Origin: Butyrivibrio sp. FCS014 | Lineage (GTDB): Bacteria > Bacillota > Clostridia > Lachnospirales > Lachnospiraceae | Direction: 5' to 3' | NCBI RefSeq assembly: GCF_000526935.1 | Contig: NZ_JAHA01000010.1 | Span: 78,374-142,373, forward strand | DNA length: 64,000 nucleotides | In this document: positions 41,637 through 49,825 of the stretch, piece by piece | Position numbering within the stretch: the first letter of the stretch is position 1 | How the letters are laid out: every line of letters begins with the position of its first letter | Translations under genes and position numbers: made by a program | Notes under the pieces: generated by a model | Databases searched by the model: none | Told to the model about the DNA's origin: nothing | What the model saw: only the letters and a program-made list of their open reading frames with translations

Positions 41637-44600
41637 TCAAAGATTCTCATTGATATATCTGACAATCTCGCCGGCAACCTTATAGTATACATTCCTGCTA
41701 AAGTGATTAATACTGTCTATATAGTCTTCCTGCGAATGAACAAAGTCAGTCATATTGATCACTTTCATTCTGTCATGATCTTCTGCAAACTCCTGAATTA
41801 TTGGGTTAAACTCTCTGTGATACTCTGAAAGACCATTGAACTCTTCGTTATCACCCTCAAAATCCACTTCACTTCCAAGTAGCAGAATGATAATAGGTTT
41901 TCCCTTTACATGGTCGTATATATAATCCAGATTTCTGAAAATCAGTTCCAGCGGAGTAACGCCGACAAACTCCCAATCCTTGGCAAAGTCATCGATTATT
42001 TGCTCCGTAAAAGGAAATGCATGCCCGGGCTTTTCGCCGCTTATGAATCCTGCTTTGTTTTCGGGATCTGTCACCGGCGTATTCCTGCTGGAAAAAGAAA
42101 TATACAGCTCTTTTCCCTTCTTCTTATACAGTCCGGCCTGACAATCCGGTAGAAGACTGTAGCATATTACGTTGTATTCTTTTTCAAAAAGCTTAGTTTT
42201 AAAATCTTCAGGAGTCATAAACGGAACGTTATCTACAACTTCCCGGATTTCTGAAGGAGACAGATTAGCACTTTCCCAGATATGCATACTGTGATTTTGC
42301 CCCGCTGTTACAAAACCTTCATTGTTCACGAAATTAAACTCCGAGGTAATAGCAGCACCTGCCAGGTAGGGCTCGATAGAATCCATATCACAAGGGCCTT
42401 TCATCAGTATCCTGACCCTGTTTCCACTCTTATTCTCGTCTGATTGCTCAAGCTCCTTGTCTTCAGTGATCCAGTCAACGCTTACATCCTTCTTAAGCTC
42501 AACGGCCACATCGCCCTTCACCTCAAATTCAGGGCATCCCAGTCTGTTATACACAAACTGTTCGATTCCCATCCCCAAAACTCTGCAGGAGAAAAGCATA
42601 TGCTCCATAGTCCGGGTGCGCGTGTTAAAGCAATAAAAACCAATTATACCGTAGTTTCCGAAACGGTCCTTAGCTTCAATATAGGCTGAGTCATTCCAGT
42701 CATTGGTAAGAAGCTTTTCAAGTGTCTTTTTATCGTCTCTGTTCTTTGTATAGTTGAGCTGATTGCTGCGCATGATCAGCTCATGTATCCTGTCTATATG
42801 CTTAAAGCAATCTTTGTTTATTACAACTCTTATGTCGCTGTCTTTTAAGAACTGCTCCGATGAATCACTCCGGCTTCTTGCTGCATTCTTTTTCTCAAGA
42901 AGCTTATACTGATCCAGTCTCTTGTGGTCCTTGTCACCTGCGACAGTTCTTGCGTAATAGGTAGTAAGATATGGGATGATGTCCGGTGTCGCAGTCATCA
43001 GAGACCTGGCATAAAACTTCGCTTCTTCCAGATTTCTCGGATTATCATCAATAAAAAGAACATTCTCCGGCCGCAGTCCCATAGCACTGATCTTTTCTGC
43101 TATCTGATGACCCTTATCCTGCCAGTTGATGTTATTGAACACGAAAAGATCTGCAATTCCCGCTCTTTCAAGTTCTTCTATGACAGGCTCTTCATCGTTC
43201 TTGGATGAAATGCTGTTAACTACTCCGTGATCTGTGATACTCCTGACAAGGTCTGCATTGGAAATAGGAAGTATCACTTCTCCTTCACTCAGGATGCCCT
43301 GCCAGAAGGTTTCATCCATATCCCAAATGACCATCTTGATCTTTTCATAATCAAAAAACTCATACTCTGAGTTTTTGACTATGATTGTAGCATCAGGCAT
43401 AAGCAGGCCTGACAGGATTCCCTGCTCAGATTCTTCCATCGCTCCAAGCACTTCTTTATCTATGATAAACACATTGAATAATGGTCCATCCACGAATTCA
43501 ATAAGCTCATCTGTGCCGCCAAAGATATTCTCGGTTCTTCTTGCAATCTCATAAAGTTTGTAGTTTTTCTCAATGCCATAGGTATCGGCATTATGAAAAA
43601 TACTTCTTATGGCTTTAAGGTCAGATCCCAAGCCACACCCATACTCAAGCACACTGAATATTGACTCCTTGTCAAAAGGAATCTGAGATATTACTGTGCC
43701 GCTTGCATAGGCATATTCGAGAATATCGAAACCATATTTTTTGATAAACAGTTCGTGATGATCATTCAGGAGTTTTTGGTAATCAGTCTTTATGAAGCTC
43801 TGGCTTCCGGCATGGTAAACAAAGCTGTTCCTTACAACTTTCAGCCTGTAGCCTCGCTTAAGAATTTCCATAGACAGTGCATCATCTTCAAAATAACCGG
43901 GAGCAAAGTCTTCATCAAAGCCTCCGACTTCATCCCATACATCTCTTCTGACAAGCATAGAAAAGCCCGAAAGACGCACTCTTTCCAGGGTAGCATCTTC
44001 CATAGGTACATTTACGCTTTCTCCGAATCTGATATATTCTTCTACGGTTTCAAATTCAACATCCAACTGCTGCTTGTTGCCCGCATAGTTGGACACACTG
44101 CCAACAGCACCGATATCATCAGCAGAATAAAGGGCCCGTTTAAGATTATAAAGAGCATCAAACACAAGACGAGTATCATTATTTAAAAGAAGCACATCGG
44201 CTTTTTCAAAGTCTGTCCCCTTGCTTGCCTTAACTCCCTGATTGCAGGCAGGTCCAAATCCCGCATTTTCAAAATTCTTAACAAAGATAATATCTTCCTG
44301 CTGCTGTAGCCATTTATCCACACCATCGGTAGAAGCATTATCAACAACAACAATCTGATAAGTGCCAGGTGTCAGTACATTCCTTATGCTCTCAATATTA
44401 CTCTGCATAAGATTTATAGCGTTATACGACACTATTACTATCAGAGTTTTATTATTGTTTACTGAGCCGCCACTAAATGCACCAACTGTATAATTCGATA
44501 CCTTTGCCTGCTCAGGATCATCATCCCAGATTTCCTTGTAACCTTCCGTATACTCCATCTGAGCAAGCTGAAGCATTTTCTTTGCAGAGAGCTTCTTCTG

Positions 44601-45476
44601 ATATTCCGGATTATCAAACAGGCCCTTGTGATCCTCTCTTACACTCTGCCCCTTCTCAAAGGAAATAGCATCAAAATCATGCCCCAGCCATTCAAAGTCT
44701 CGGGCACAGATAGTATTCACATCAAAGAATTCTGCTCCAAGTCTGAAAGAATGCCACTCCCTTAACCTGTATACCGCAGGGCACCTTAAGGCAACGTAAG
44801 TACCATAAGTCTCAAACTCACTAAAAGAAGAATCATATATCTTATCCGGTTCTATTGCATTGATTATCTTCTCCCAGAATCTGGTACCCGGTATAGCATC
44901 ATTACTCTCGATTTCACGGATCAACGATTTCATGATCTTTGTTTTAAAGAGCATGTGCTCTGAGATGAACGAACCCTGTATGACCTTCTTGAAGCCGGGC
45001 AGTATTTTGCCCATCGTGTCAAAATACTCAGGATGATACTCATGCTTAAGATCAAGATAAGGCTGACTGGTTCCGGGAGAAAACATATTTATATGGCGGC
45101 AGGGGATAGTGTCCCCATCCCATACCATGTAGTACTCATCTTCACAGGTTAAAGCATACTGCATCTTCAGAAACTGCTGATAGTACCATCCTGTAGCCCT
45201 TCTTGGAAGCTCCTGTCCGCACAGGATACTTTCAAGTCTTTGTTTCATGCACTGATGAACATCATCAAACAGAATGATGTCATCTTCATTTTTGCAGGAG
45301 ACTTTATCTGCAATAAGATTACTCTTCGCAACTATTCCCTCGATTTCGGGTCTTCCAACAAATATCAGTTTTCCATAGTCAAAGCTTTCAAGTAATCTGG
45401 GGTAAAGATCTATCAGCCTCTCACAATCAATCGGAGTTAATACTATAAGCAAATCAAATCTTTTATCAGTCTGCAT
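41637..45476 (-). CDS. Five-domain protein: DUF6492, GT2, methyltransferase-like, FkbH (HAD + GNAT), SGNH-like
   Basis: This 1279-residue protein begins with a DUF6492 domain (residues 1-330; LPRRATGWYYQQFLKMQYAL, YYMVWDGDTIP), a predicted glycosyltransferase. A GT2 domain follows (344-600; LIVIVSYNAINLMQSNI, VVDNASTDG, LLNNDTRL, GFDEDFAPGYFEDDAL). Residues 605-700 (SVLEYGCGLGSDLKAI) look like a SAM methyltransferase core. Residues 713-995 are FkbH-type: HAD motif IWDMDETFWQGIL, FIDDNPRN, the hallmark SNQLNYTKNR and a GNAT-like C-terminus. FkbH enzymes load a glyceryl group from 1,3-bisphosphoglycerate onto a carrier. The rest is SGNH-hydrolase-like with DSINHFSR near the end. It could build and attach an acylated, glyceryl-modified sugar, possibly on flagellin (inference from position). 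It overlaps the GT2-TPR gene by 11 bases. Confidence 0.8.
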   Translation of the reverse strand: MQTDKRFDLLIVLTPIDCERLIDLYPRLLESFDYGKLIFVGRPEIEGIVAKSNLIADKVSCKNEDDIILFDDVHQCMKQRLESILCGQELPRRATGWYYQQFLKMQYALTCEDEYYMVWDGDTIPCRHINMFSPGTSQPYLDLKHEYHPEYFDTMGKILPGFKKVIQGSFISEHMLFKTKIMKSLIREIESNDAIPGTRFWEKIINAIEPDKIYDSSFSEFETYGTYVALRCPAVYRLREWHSFRLGAEFFDVNTICARDFEWLGHDFDAISFEKGQSVREDHKGLFDNPEYQKKLSAKKMLQLAQMEYTEGYKEIWDDDPEQAKVSNYTVGAFSGGSVNNNKTLIVIVSYNAINLMQSNIESIRNVLTPGTYQIVVVDNASTDGVDKWLQQQEDIIFVKNFENAGFGPACNQGVKASKGTDFEKADVLLLNNDTRLVFDALYNLKRALYSADDIGAVGSVSNYAGNKQQLDVEFETVEEYIRFGESVNVPMEDATLERVRLSGFSMLVRRDVWDEVGGFDEDFAPGYFEDDALSMEILKRGYRLKVVRNSFVYHAGSQSFIKTDYQKLLNDHHELFIKKYGFDILEYAYASGTVISQIPFDKESIFSVLEYGCGLGSDLKAIRSIFHNADTYGIEKNYKLYEIARRTENIFGGTDELIEFVDGPLFNVFIIDKEVLGAMEESEQGILSGLLMPDATIIVKNSEYEFFDYEKIKMVIWDMDETFWQGILSEGEVILPISNADLVRSITDHGVVNSISSKNDEEPVIEELERAGIADLFVFNNINWQDKGHQIAEKISAMGLRPENVLFIDDNPRNLEEAKFYARSLMTATPDIIPYLTTYYARTVAGDKDHKRLDQYKLLEKKNAARSRSDSSEQFLKDSDIRVVINKDCFKHIDRIHELIMRSNQLNYTKNRDDKKTLEKLLTNDWNDSAYIEAKDRFGNYGIIGFYCFNTRTRTMEHMLFSCRVLGMGIEQFVYNRLGCPEFEVKGDVAVELKKDVSVDWITEDKELEQSDENKSGNRVRILMKGPCDMDSIEPYLAGAAITSEFNFVNNEGFVTAGQNHSMHIWESANLSPSEIREVVDNVPFMTPEDFKTKLFEKEYNVICYSLLPDCQAGLYKKKGKELYISFSSRNTPVTDPENKAGFISGEKPGHAFPFTEQIIDDFAKDWEFVGVTPLELIFRNLDYIYDHVKGKPIIILLLGSEVDFEGDNEEFNGLSEYHREFNPIIQEFAEDHDRMKVINMTDFVHSQEDYIDSINHFSRNVYYKVAGEIVRYINENL

Positions 45477-46548
45477 TTTCGCCTCCTGTCATGATTTTCT
45501 TAAGTCGTTCCTCTGCGGGCTCATAGTCTCCACACATTCTATAAAATCTTACTGCTTCGGAATAGTTTTTAAACTGTTCATTGATCAGACCTATATAGTA
45601 CAAAGGAAGATACGTGTTTGTTCCTTCCTTGGCAGGATTATCCATATTTGTTGCGGTGACAAACTCCTGCATAGCATTCATAAAATCGTAATTGAGATAA
45701 TATGCCACTCCCATAAGAAAATGCAGATCCGGAGTATACCCAAATGCTTCAACGTACTTTTTTACTTCCAATGCTTCTCTATGTTTGCCCATATGCAAAA
45801 GGCAGTCCGCATATCCCATAACAGACAACCTGTGGAACTCTATTCCCGGGGTCAGAGTAACTGAATCCAGCACTTCCTTGAATTGTGTCACAGCCTCTTC
45901 ATAATTCTCATGGTTATAAAGTTCCTGCGCCAATTGGAAATGAATATATTTATTATCAGGATTGTTCTGCAGCTCCTCTTTGAGCATTTTTATATTTCGT
46001 TTGAACTTGGTTTCACTTATTTCTCCATCGGCTATATATCCTGTATGAATTACCTCCACCGGAGCATGATAACCGATTTTTGTTCCTTTCTCTGCGATAA
46101 GAGGTTTCAGCTGCTCGTGAATCTTCCCTTCATAGTGAAATATTCTCCTATCAAATATCCTGGCAATCCAGTCGTAGTAGGCGCCTTTTTCCGAGTCAGC
46201 CACCATATAATTAGTAAATCTGATGAGCCCCAGAGAATCAGGATTTTCTTTCATTATCCACACCAGAGCTTCAATATCCAAGCGTTTTATAAACTCATCG
46301 CAGTCAAGCGAAATTATATGGTCATTTTTAGCAAGCTTTACCGCATAGTTCCTTGCATCGGAAAAGTCATTCTTCCATTCATACCTGAATACTTTTATTC
46401 CTCGTTCCTCAGCAATTTCAATGCTCCTGTCACTTGATCCGGTATCCACGATCACAATTTCTACGTCATAGCATTGTAATGCATCCAGATATTTAGGAAG
46501 ATTCTTTTCTTCATTCTTCATGATCGTGCAAACGGAAATTTGTGACAT
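45466..46548 (-). CDS. GT2 glycosyltransferase with C-terminal TPR repeats, likely flagellin-modifying
   Basis: The start at 46548 (MSQISVCTIMKNEEKNLPKY) follows GGAGG; a longer frame reaches 46578. The 360 residues have a GT2 domain (IVIVDTGSSDRSIEIAEERG, RNYAVKLAKNDHIISLDCDE) and TPR units from about 200 (YIHFQLAQELYNHENYEEAV, DLHFLMGVAYYLNYDFMNAM, LPLYYIGLINEQFKNYSEAV). Proteins with this architecture are commonly encoded beside flagellin in Clostridia and add O-linked sugars to it. It starts 150 bases after the flagellin gene and its terminator, in the same direction, and overlaps the next gene. Confidence 0.8.
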   Translation of the reverse strand: MSQISVCTIMKNEEKNLPKYLDALQCYDVEIVIVDTGSSDRSIEIAEERGIKVFRYEWKNDFSDARNYAVKLAKNDHIISLDCDEFIKRLDIEALVWIMKENPDSLGLIRFTNYMVADSEKGAYYDWIARIFDRRIFHYEGKIHEQLKPLIAEKGTKIGYHAPVEVIHTGYIADGEISETKFKRNIKMLKEELQNNPDNKYIHFQLAQELYNHENYEEAVTQFKEVLDSVTLTPGIEFHRLSVMGYADCLLHMGKHREALEVKKYVEAFGYTPDLHFLMGVAYYLNYDFMNAMQEFVTATNMDNPAKEGTNTYLPLYYIGLINEQFKNYSEAVRFYRMCGDYEPAEERLKKIMTGGENAD

Positions 46549-46622
46549 CATACCTCCGGAAAGAAACAGTTCACGCATTATATATACAATAATATTTTAT
46601 CATAATATCGTTATTTCATACA

Positions 46623-46655
46623 GAAAAAGAGCCCCGGAAACCCGGGGCCCTTTTG
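46623..46655 (-). terminator. Intrinsic terminator after the second flagellin gene
   Basis: GGGCCCCGGG and CCGGGGCTC form a GC-rich stem with a TTT loop, followed by TTTTT on the minus strand. Confidence 0.85.
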
Positions 46656-46700
46656 GTAGTCGCAATGACTTCGCAAGACATTGTATCACTGGAAAACCTA

Positions 46701-47522
46701 TTAGCCGAGAAGAGACAGAACACCCTGATTTGTCTGGTTTGCCTGTGCCAGCATAGACTGACCAGCCTGAGCAAGGATGTTGTTGTTTGAATACTTAACC
46801 ATCTCTTTGGCCATATCTGTATCACGAACTGCAGACTCAGCAGCCTGTGTGTTCTCAGCAACGTTATCAAGATTCTTGATAGTGTGCTCAAGTCTGTTCT
46901 GGATAGCACCGAGATCAGATCTCTGTGTTGATACAGAAATAATAGCAGCTTTAACCTTTGTGATTGTTTCCTGAGCCTTAGAGTTTGTTGATACATCAGG
47001 TGTAGCAGCAAGACCAATCTTTGTAGCAGTCATCTGCTTGATTGAAATTGCGATGGTATCATCATCTGATGTCTCTGTACCAACCTGAAGCTTCTTGGAT
47101 GTGAAACTACCATTCAGAAGTTTCTGGTTGTTGAACTCTGTAGCATTAGCTGTACGATCGATCTCAGAAGTAAGGGCCTGAAGCTCTGACTTGATGTAGT
47201 TACGATCGTCAGTTGTAAGAGTATCGTTTGCAGCCTTTGTTGCCAGCTCGTTCATTCTCTGAAGCATATCATGAACTTCGTTCAGAGCGCCCTCAGCTGT
47301 CTGTACTGCAGAAATACCATCCTGAGCGTTAGCAGAAGCCTGTGTAAGACCTCTTACCTGACGTCTCATCTTTTCGGAAATTGCAAGACCTGCTGCATCA
47401 TCTGCTGCTCTGTTGATCTTGTAACCGGATGATAACTTCTCACTTGACTTAGCCTGAATACCGGTTGTGATACCAAGCTGTCTGTTTGCGTTCATTGCTG
47501 TGACGTTGTGTTGTACTACCAT
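46701..47522 (-). CDS. fliC: Flagellin
   Basis: The start is the ATG at 47522 with AAGGAGG upstream; the frame extends to 47612 but that would cover the leader hairpin. The 273 residues have the conserved D0/D1 helices (MVVQHNVTAMNANRQLGITT, INRAADDAAGLAISEKMRRQ) and the C-terminal QSMLAQANQTNQGVLSLLG end needed for export and polymerisation. The central variable region is short (residues 140-190), so the filament surface is minimal and Ser/Thr-rich, fitting O-glycosylation by the adjacent transferases. It is closely related to the flagellin at 47765 (long identical stretches), showing recent duplication or gene conversion. It has its own sigma-28-type promoter and terminator. Confidence 0.97.
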   Translation of the reverse strand: MVVQHNVTAMNANRQLGITTGIQAKSSEKLSSGYKINRAADDAAGLAISEKMRRQVRGLTQASANAQDGISAVQTAEGALNEVHDMLQRMNELATKAANDTLTTDDRNYIKSELQALTSEIDRTANATEFNNQKLLNGSFTSKKLQVGTETSDDDTIAISIKQMTATKIGLAATPDVSTNSKAQETITKVKAAIISVSTQRSDLGAIQNRLEHTIKNLDNVAENTQAAESAVRDTDMAKEMVKYSNNNILAQAGQSMLAQANQTNQGVLSLLG

Positions 47523-47530
47523 AATTTTAT

Positions 47531-47565
47531 TCCTCCTTGAATGTGTACGGTGGCATCCTTGCCAC
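47531..47565 (-). promoter_or_regulatory. CsrA-type site in flagellin leader
   Basis: GTGGCA and TGCCAC form a 6-bp stem presenting AGGA in a tetraloop (47550-47565), an ANGGA-type CsrA site. A second GGA motif is the ribosome binding site AAGGAGGA at 47530-47538. The two-site layout resembles the known hag leader of Bacillus subtilis. Confidence 0.6.
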
Positions 47566-47634
47566 TCGTTTGCTCGTTTTGAAATGGTCCTATGTGCTGG
47601 CCATATTACCATTCCTGTTTGTTTTACACCTTTA

Positions 47635-47661
47635 TTATCGTCTATAAATATTAAAACTTAA
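47635..47661 (-). promoter_or_regulatory. Sigma-28-type promoter of the second flagellin gene
   Basis: TTAA, 15 bases, GACGATAA; two departures from the consensus -10 but identical spacing to the other flagellar promoters here. Confidence 0.6.
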
Positions 47662-47708
47662 TACCTAAAATTATAAACAAATTATAAACTTTTTAAAATA
47701 GGGCAAAA

Positions 47709-47736
47709 TATGGGCTCCGGTCGCCCGGAGCCCTGC
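47709..47736 (-). terminator. Hairpin after the first flagellin gene
   Basis: GGGCTCCGG and CCGGAGCCC pair over a GCGA loop, followed by ATATTTT on the minus strand. The stem is strong and the T-run weak. Confidence 0.65.
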
Positions 47737-47764
47737 ATATATTATATGAATAGGAACTTTGTTA

Positions 47765-48592
47765 TTACTGGAGAAGTGACAGAACACCCTGATTTGTCTG
47801 GTTTGCCTGCGCCAGCATTGACTGTCCGGCCTGAGCCAGGATGTTGTTATTTGAGTATTTAACCATTTCTCTTGCCATATCTGTATCACGAATCTGTGAC
47901 TCAGCTGCCTGTGTATTCTCTGTAACATTATCAAGATTCTTGATAGTATGCTCAAGTCTGTTCTGGATGGCACCAAGATCAGATCTCTGTGTTGATACGG
48001 AAATGATAGCAGCTTTAACCTTTGTGAGTGTATCCTGTGCAGCAGAGTTAGAAGAAACATCGATGCTGTCGGCAGCATCAAGTCCGATGCCAGTTGCACT
48101 CATGGCTTTAATTGAGATTGAGATAACATCATCGTCAGTAGTCTCTGTACCAACCTGAAGCTTCTTGGATGTGAAGGTACCATCCAAAAGTTTCTGGTTG
48201 TTGAACTCTGTTGATGCAGAAGTACGATCAATCTCTGATGTAAGAGCCTTAAGCTCTGACTTGATGTAATTACGATCATCTGTTGTAAGAGTATCATTAG
48301 CAGCCTTTGTTGCCAGCTCATTCATTCTCTGAAGCATATCATGTACTTCGTTGAGGGCACCCTCTGCTGTCTGTACAGCTGAGATACCGTCCTGAGCGTT
48401 TGCGGAAGCCTGTGTAAGACCTCTTACCTGACGTCTCATTTTCTCGGAAATAGCAAGGCCCGCTGCATCATCTGCTGCTCTGTTGATCTTGTAACCAGAA
48501 GACAGTTTCTCACTGGACTTAGCCTGAACATTAGTTGTGATACCGAGCTGTCTGTTTGCATTCATAGCTGTGACATTGTGTTGTACTACCAT
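47765..48592 (-). CDS. fliC: Flagellin
   Basis: The 275 residues share the conserved N- and C-terminal helices with the second flagellin; differences cluster in residues 125-185 and near 235. GGAGG lies before the ATG. Flagellin is exported through the flagellar type III apparatus and polymerises under the FliD cap to make the filament. It is the first of two tandem flagellin genes, each with a promoter and terminator of its own. This promoter has the best -10 match of the window, so it is probably the more strongly expressed copy. The leader of about 107 bases has several GGA motifs. Confidence 0.97.
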   Translation of the reverse strand: MVVQHNVTAMNANRQLGITTNVQAKSSEKLSSGYKINRAADDAAGLAISEKMRRQVRGLTQASANAQDGISAVQTAEGALNEVHDMLQRMNELATKAANDTLTTDDRNYIKSELKALTSEIDRTSASTEFNNQKLLDGTFTSKKLQVGTETTDDDVISISIKAMSATGIGLDAADSIDVSSNSAAQDTLTKVKAAIISVSTQRSDLGAIQNRLEHTIKNLDNVTENTQAAESQIRDTDMAREMVKYSNNNILAQAGQSMLAQANQTNQGVLSLLQ

Positions 48593-48692
48593 AAGAAATC
48601 CTCCATGAACGGGCTCCGCTTCCCTGCTGCCTTCCGTTTGACTTTTATTGTGCAGCTACTGCGGAGTCCCTTCCTTGGCTGCTTATTATTTG
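48593..48692 (-). promoter_or_regulatory. Leader of first flagellin gene with GGA motifs and strong pairing
   Basis: GGGACTCCGC near the 5' end can pair with GCGGAGCCC just before the ribosome site (one bulged A), closing a loop that contains ACGGAAGG. Another AAGGAAGGGA and the site TGGAGGA give several GGA motifs, as expected for CsrA control. Confidence 0.45.
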
Positions 48693-48705
48693 TTTTACAC
48701 TAATA

Positions 48706-48732
48706 ATATCGGCAGTCTTTCGGTAAGATTAA
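48706..48732 (-). promoter_or_regulatory. Sigma-28 promoter of the first flagellin gene
   Basis: TTAA, 15 bases, then a perfect GCCGATAT. Confidence 0.85.
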
Positions 48733-48857
48733 CCCCCATAGAAATAAATTTTTCATTTTTTTTGAAACAATTGCAATTTTTATGCAAATTTGTATTTCCT
48801 CTATAAAGTTTTTCCAAATAGCATCCGATATACAAAATCACGCAAAAGACGACCCAC

Positions 48858-48897
48858 AAAAAAAGACTTCCTGCTCTAATTCGCGGAAGTCTCTTTT
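48858..48897 (-). terminator. Terminator of the flaG-fliD-fliS operon
   Basis: AGACTTCC and GGAAGTCT form the stem, followed by TTTTTTT on the minus strand, just after the last gene of the operon. Confidence 0.8.
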
Positions 48898-48904
48898 TAT
48901 TCAA

Positions 48905-49384
48905 TCACTGTTTGTTGTCCATGAACTGAGGTGGTACATCTCTGTAATTATTCATGGTCACATAATAATTATATGCAGCTGCGGAAGATTGCTTGCCTGC
49001 CACCATCTTGCTTCTGGAAATGTCGAAATACGTTTCAACAAGCTTCTTGTTTCTGCGCTCCATAGCCTCTATAGAAGCGCTCTTGGCGGTAATCTCTTTA
49101 ATCAGATCCTGCATTCTTCGAATCTGGTCAGCATAAAGTGACTTGTTCTCACCAAGCTCCTTTTTCACTTCATCAAACAGTGTCTGAAATCCATCGTCCA
49201 GAGCTATGAGCTTATCTATCAGTTCTCCTTTTCGATCCACTGTCTCATCAAATACTTCTAATTCCAGCTCTTCCGGATTACGAAGAACCTCTCTCTGTCG
49301 TTCGTTTTCCTCTTCAATCTGAGTCATTACTTCAATTTTTTTTCTCAGACTTTCCTCTAACATATCCAGGCTTGCAGAAACCAT
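48905..49384 (-). CDS. FlgN/FliT-like flagellar export chaperone candidate
   Basis: The 159 residues are almost wholly alpha-helical and charged (EESLRKKIEVMTQIEEENER, EVFDETVDRKGELIDKLIAL, FQTLFDEVKKELGENK). The central ETVDRKGELIDKLIALDDGF resembles FlgN-type chaperones. It starts 10 bases after fliS, the usual place of a FliT-like or FlgN-like chaperone for the filament cap. The last 35 residues are Tyr/Asn-rich and probably flexible. The flgN gene proper is at 60236, so this copy more likely serves FliD (inference). It is the last gene before a terminator. Confidence 0.6.
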   Translation of the reverse strand: MVSASLDMLEESLRKKIEVMTQIEEENERQREVLRNPEELELEVFDETVDRKGELIDKLIALDDGFQTLFDEVKKELGENKSLYADQIRRMQDLIKEITAKSASIEAMERRNKKLVETYFDISRSKMVAGKQSSAAAYNYYVTMNNYRDVPPQFMDNKQ

Positions 49385-49394
49385 CTATTTCTCC

Positions 49395-49796
49395 TTATGC
49401 ATCCTTTACTGCAATGTTATTGGCCTTCATTACTTCGACCCAGTTATCTCTTATTGCATGTAAATGCTCGTTCATCTCAATTATTATGTCCCTGTCTTTG
49501 GAAATATTCGCTTCCACGAGCCTCATAGCTATATAGGAATACATATTTTCAAAGTCTTTGGCCACAGGATATCTCATGTCAAGAGTGTTTCTCAGATAGT
49601 CTATTATTCTTTCCACTTTGACAATATTTGTGTGAGCCTTTTGTACATCATTCTTTTCTATAGCATAATCTGCAATATTCAAAAACTTTATCGCGCCATC
49701 ATAAAGCATAAGTGTAAGCTCCGGACCCGAAGCCCCCATCACTTTATTATTCTTGTATTGTGCATAAGCCTTCTGCTGTAATGTATATGCCGGCAT
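49395..49796 (-). CDS. fliS: Flagellar chaperone FliS
   Basis: The 133 residues begin with the family motif AYTLQQKAYAQYKNNKVMGA, then SGPELTLMLYDGAIKFLNIA and the helices NIVKVERIIDYLRNTLDMRY. FliS binds the C-terminal helix of flagellin in the cytoplasm and prevents early polymerisation. AAGGAGG stands before the ATG. In Bacillus-type systems FliS also cooperates with FliW and CsrA in sensing flagellin, both of which are encoded a few kilobases upstream. It follows fliD by 29 bases. Confidence 0.95.
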   Translation of the reverse strand: MPAYTLQQKAYAQYKNNKVMGASGPELTLMLYDGAIKFLNIADYAIEKNDVQKAHTNIVKVERIIDYLRNTLDMRYPVAKDFENMYSYIAMRLVEANISKDRDIIIEMNEHLHAIRDNWVEVMKANNIAVKDA

Positions 49797-49825
49797 AAAT
49801 CCTCCTTAAGCATCACTGCTTTTTA

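Noticed and set aside
47523..47612. N-terminal extension of the second flagellin
   Set aside because: The extension lacks similarity to flagellin, contains the leader hairpin, and a good ribosome site precedes the ATG at 47522.
46701..48592. Invertible or phase-variable flagellin cassette
   Set aside because: The two genes are direct copies with separate promoters; no inverted repeats or recombinase gene are seen beside them.
48695..48904. 69-codon minus-strand frame upstream of the first flagellin
   Set aside because: It begins at a TTG, runs through a terminator and the sigma-28 promoter, and has no ribosome site.
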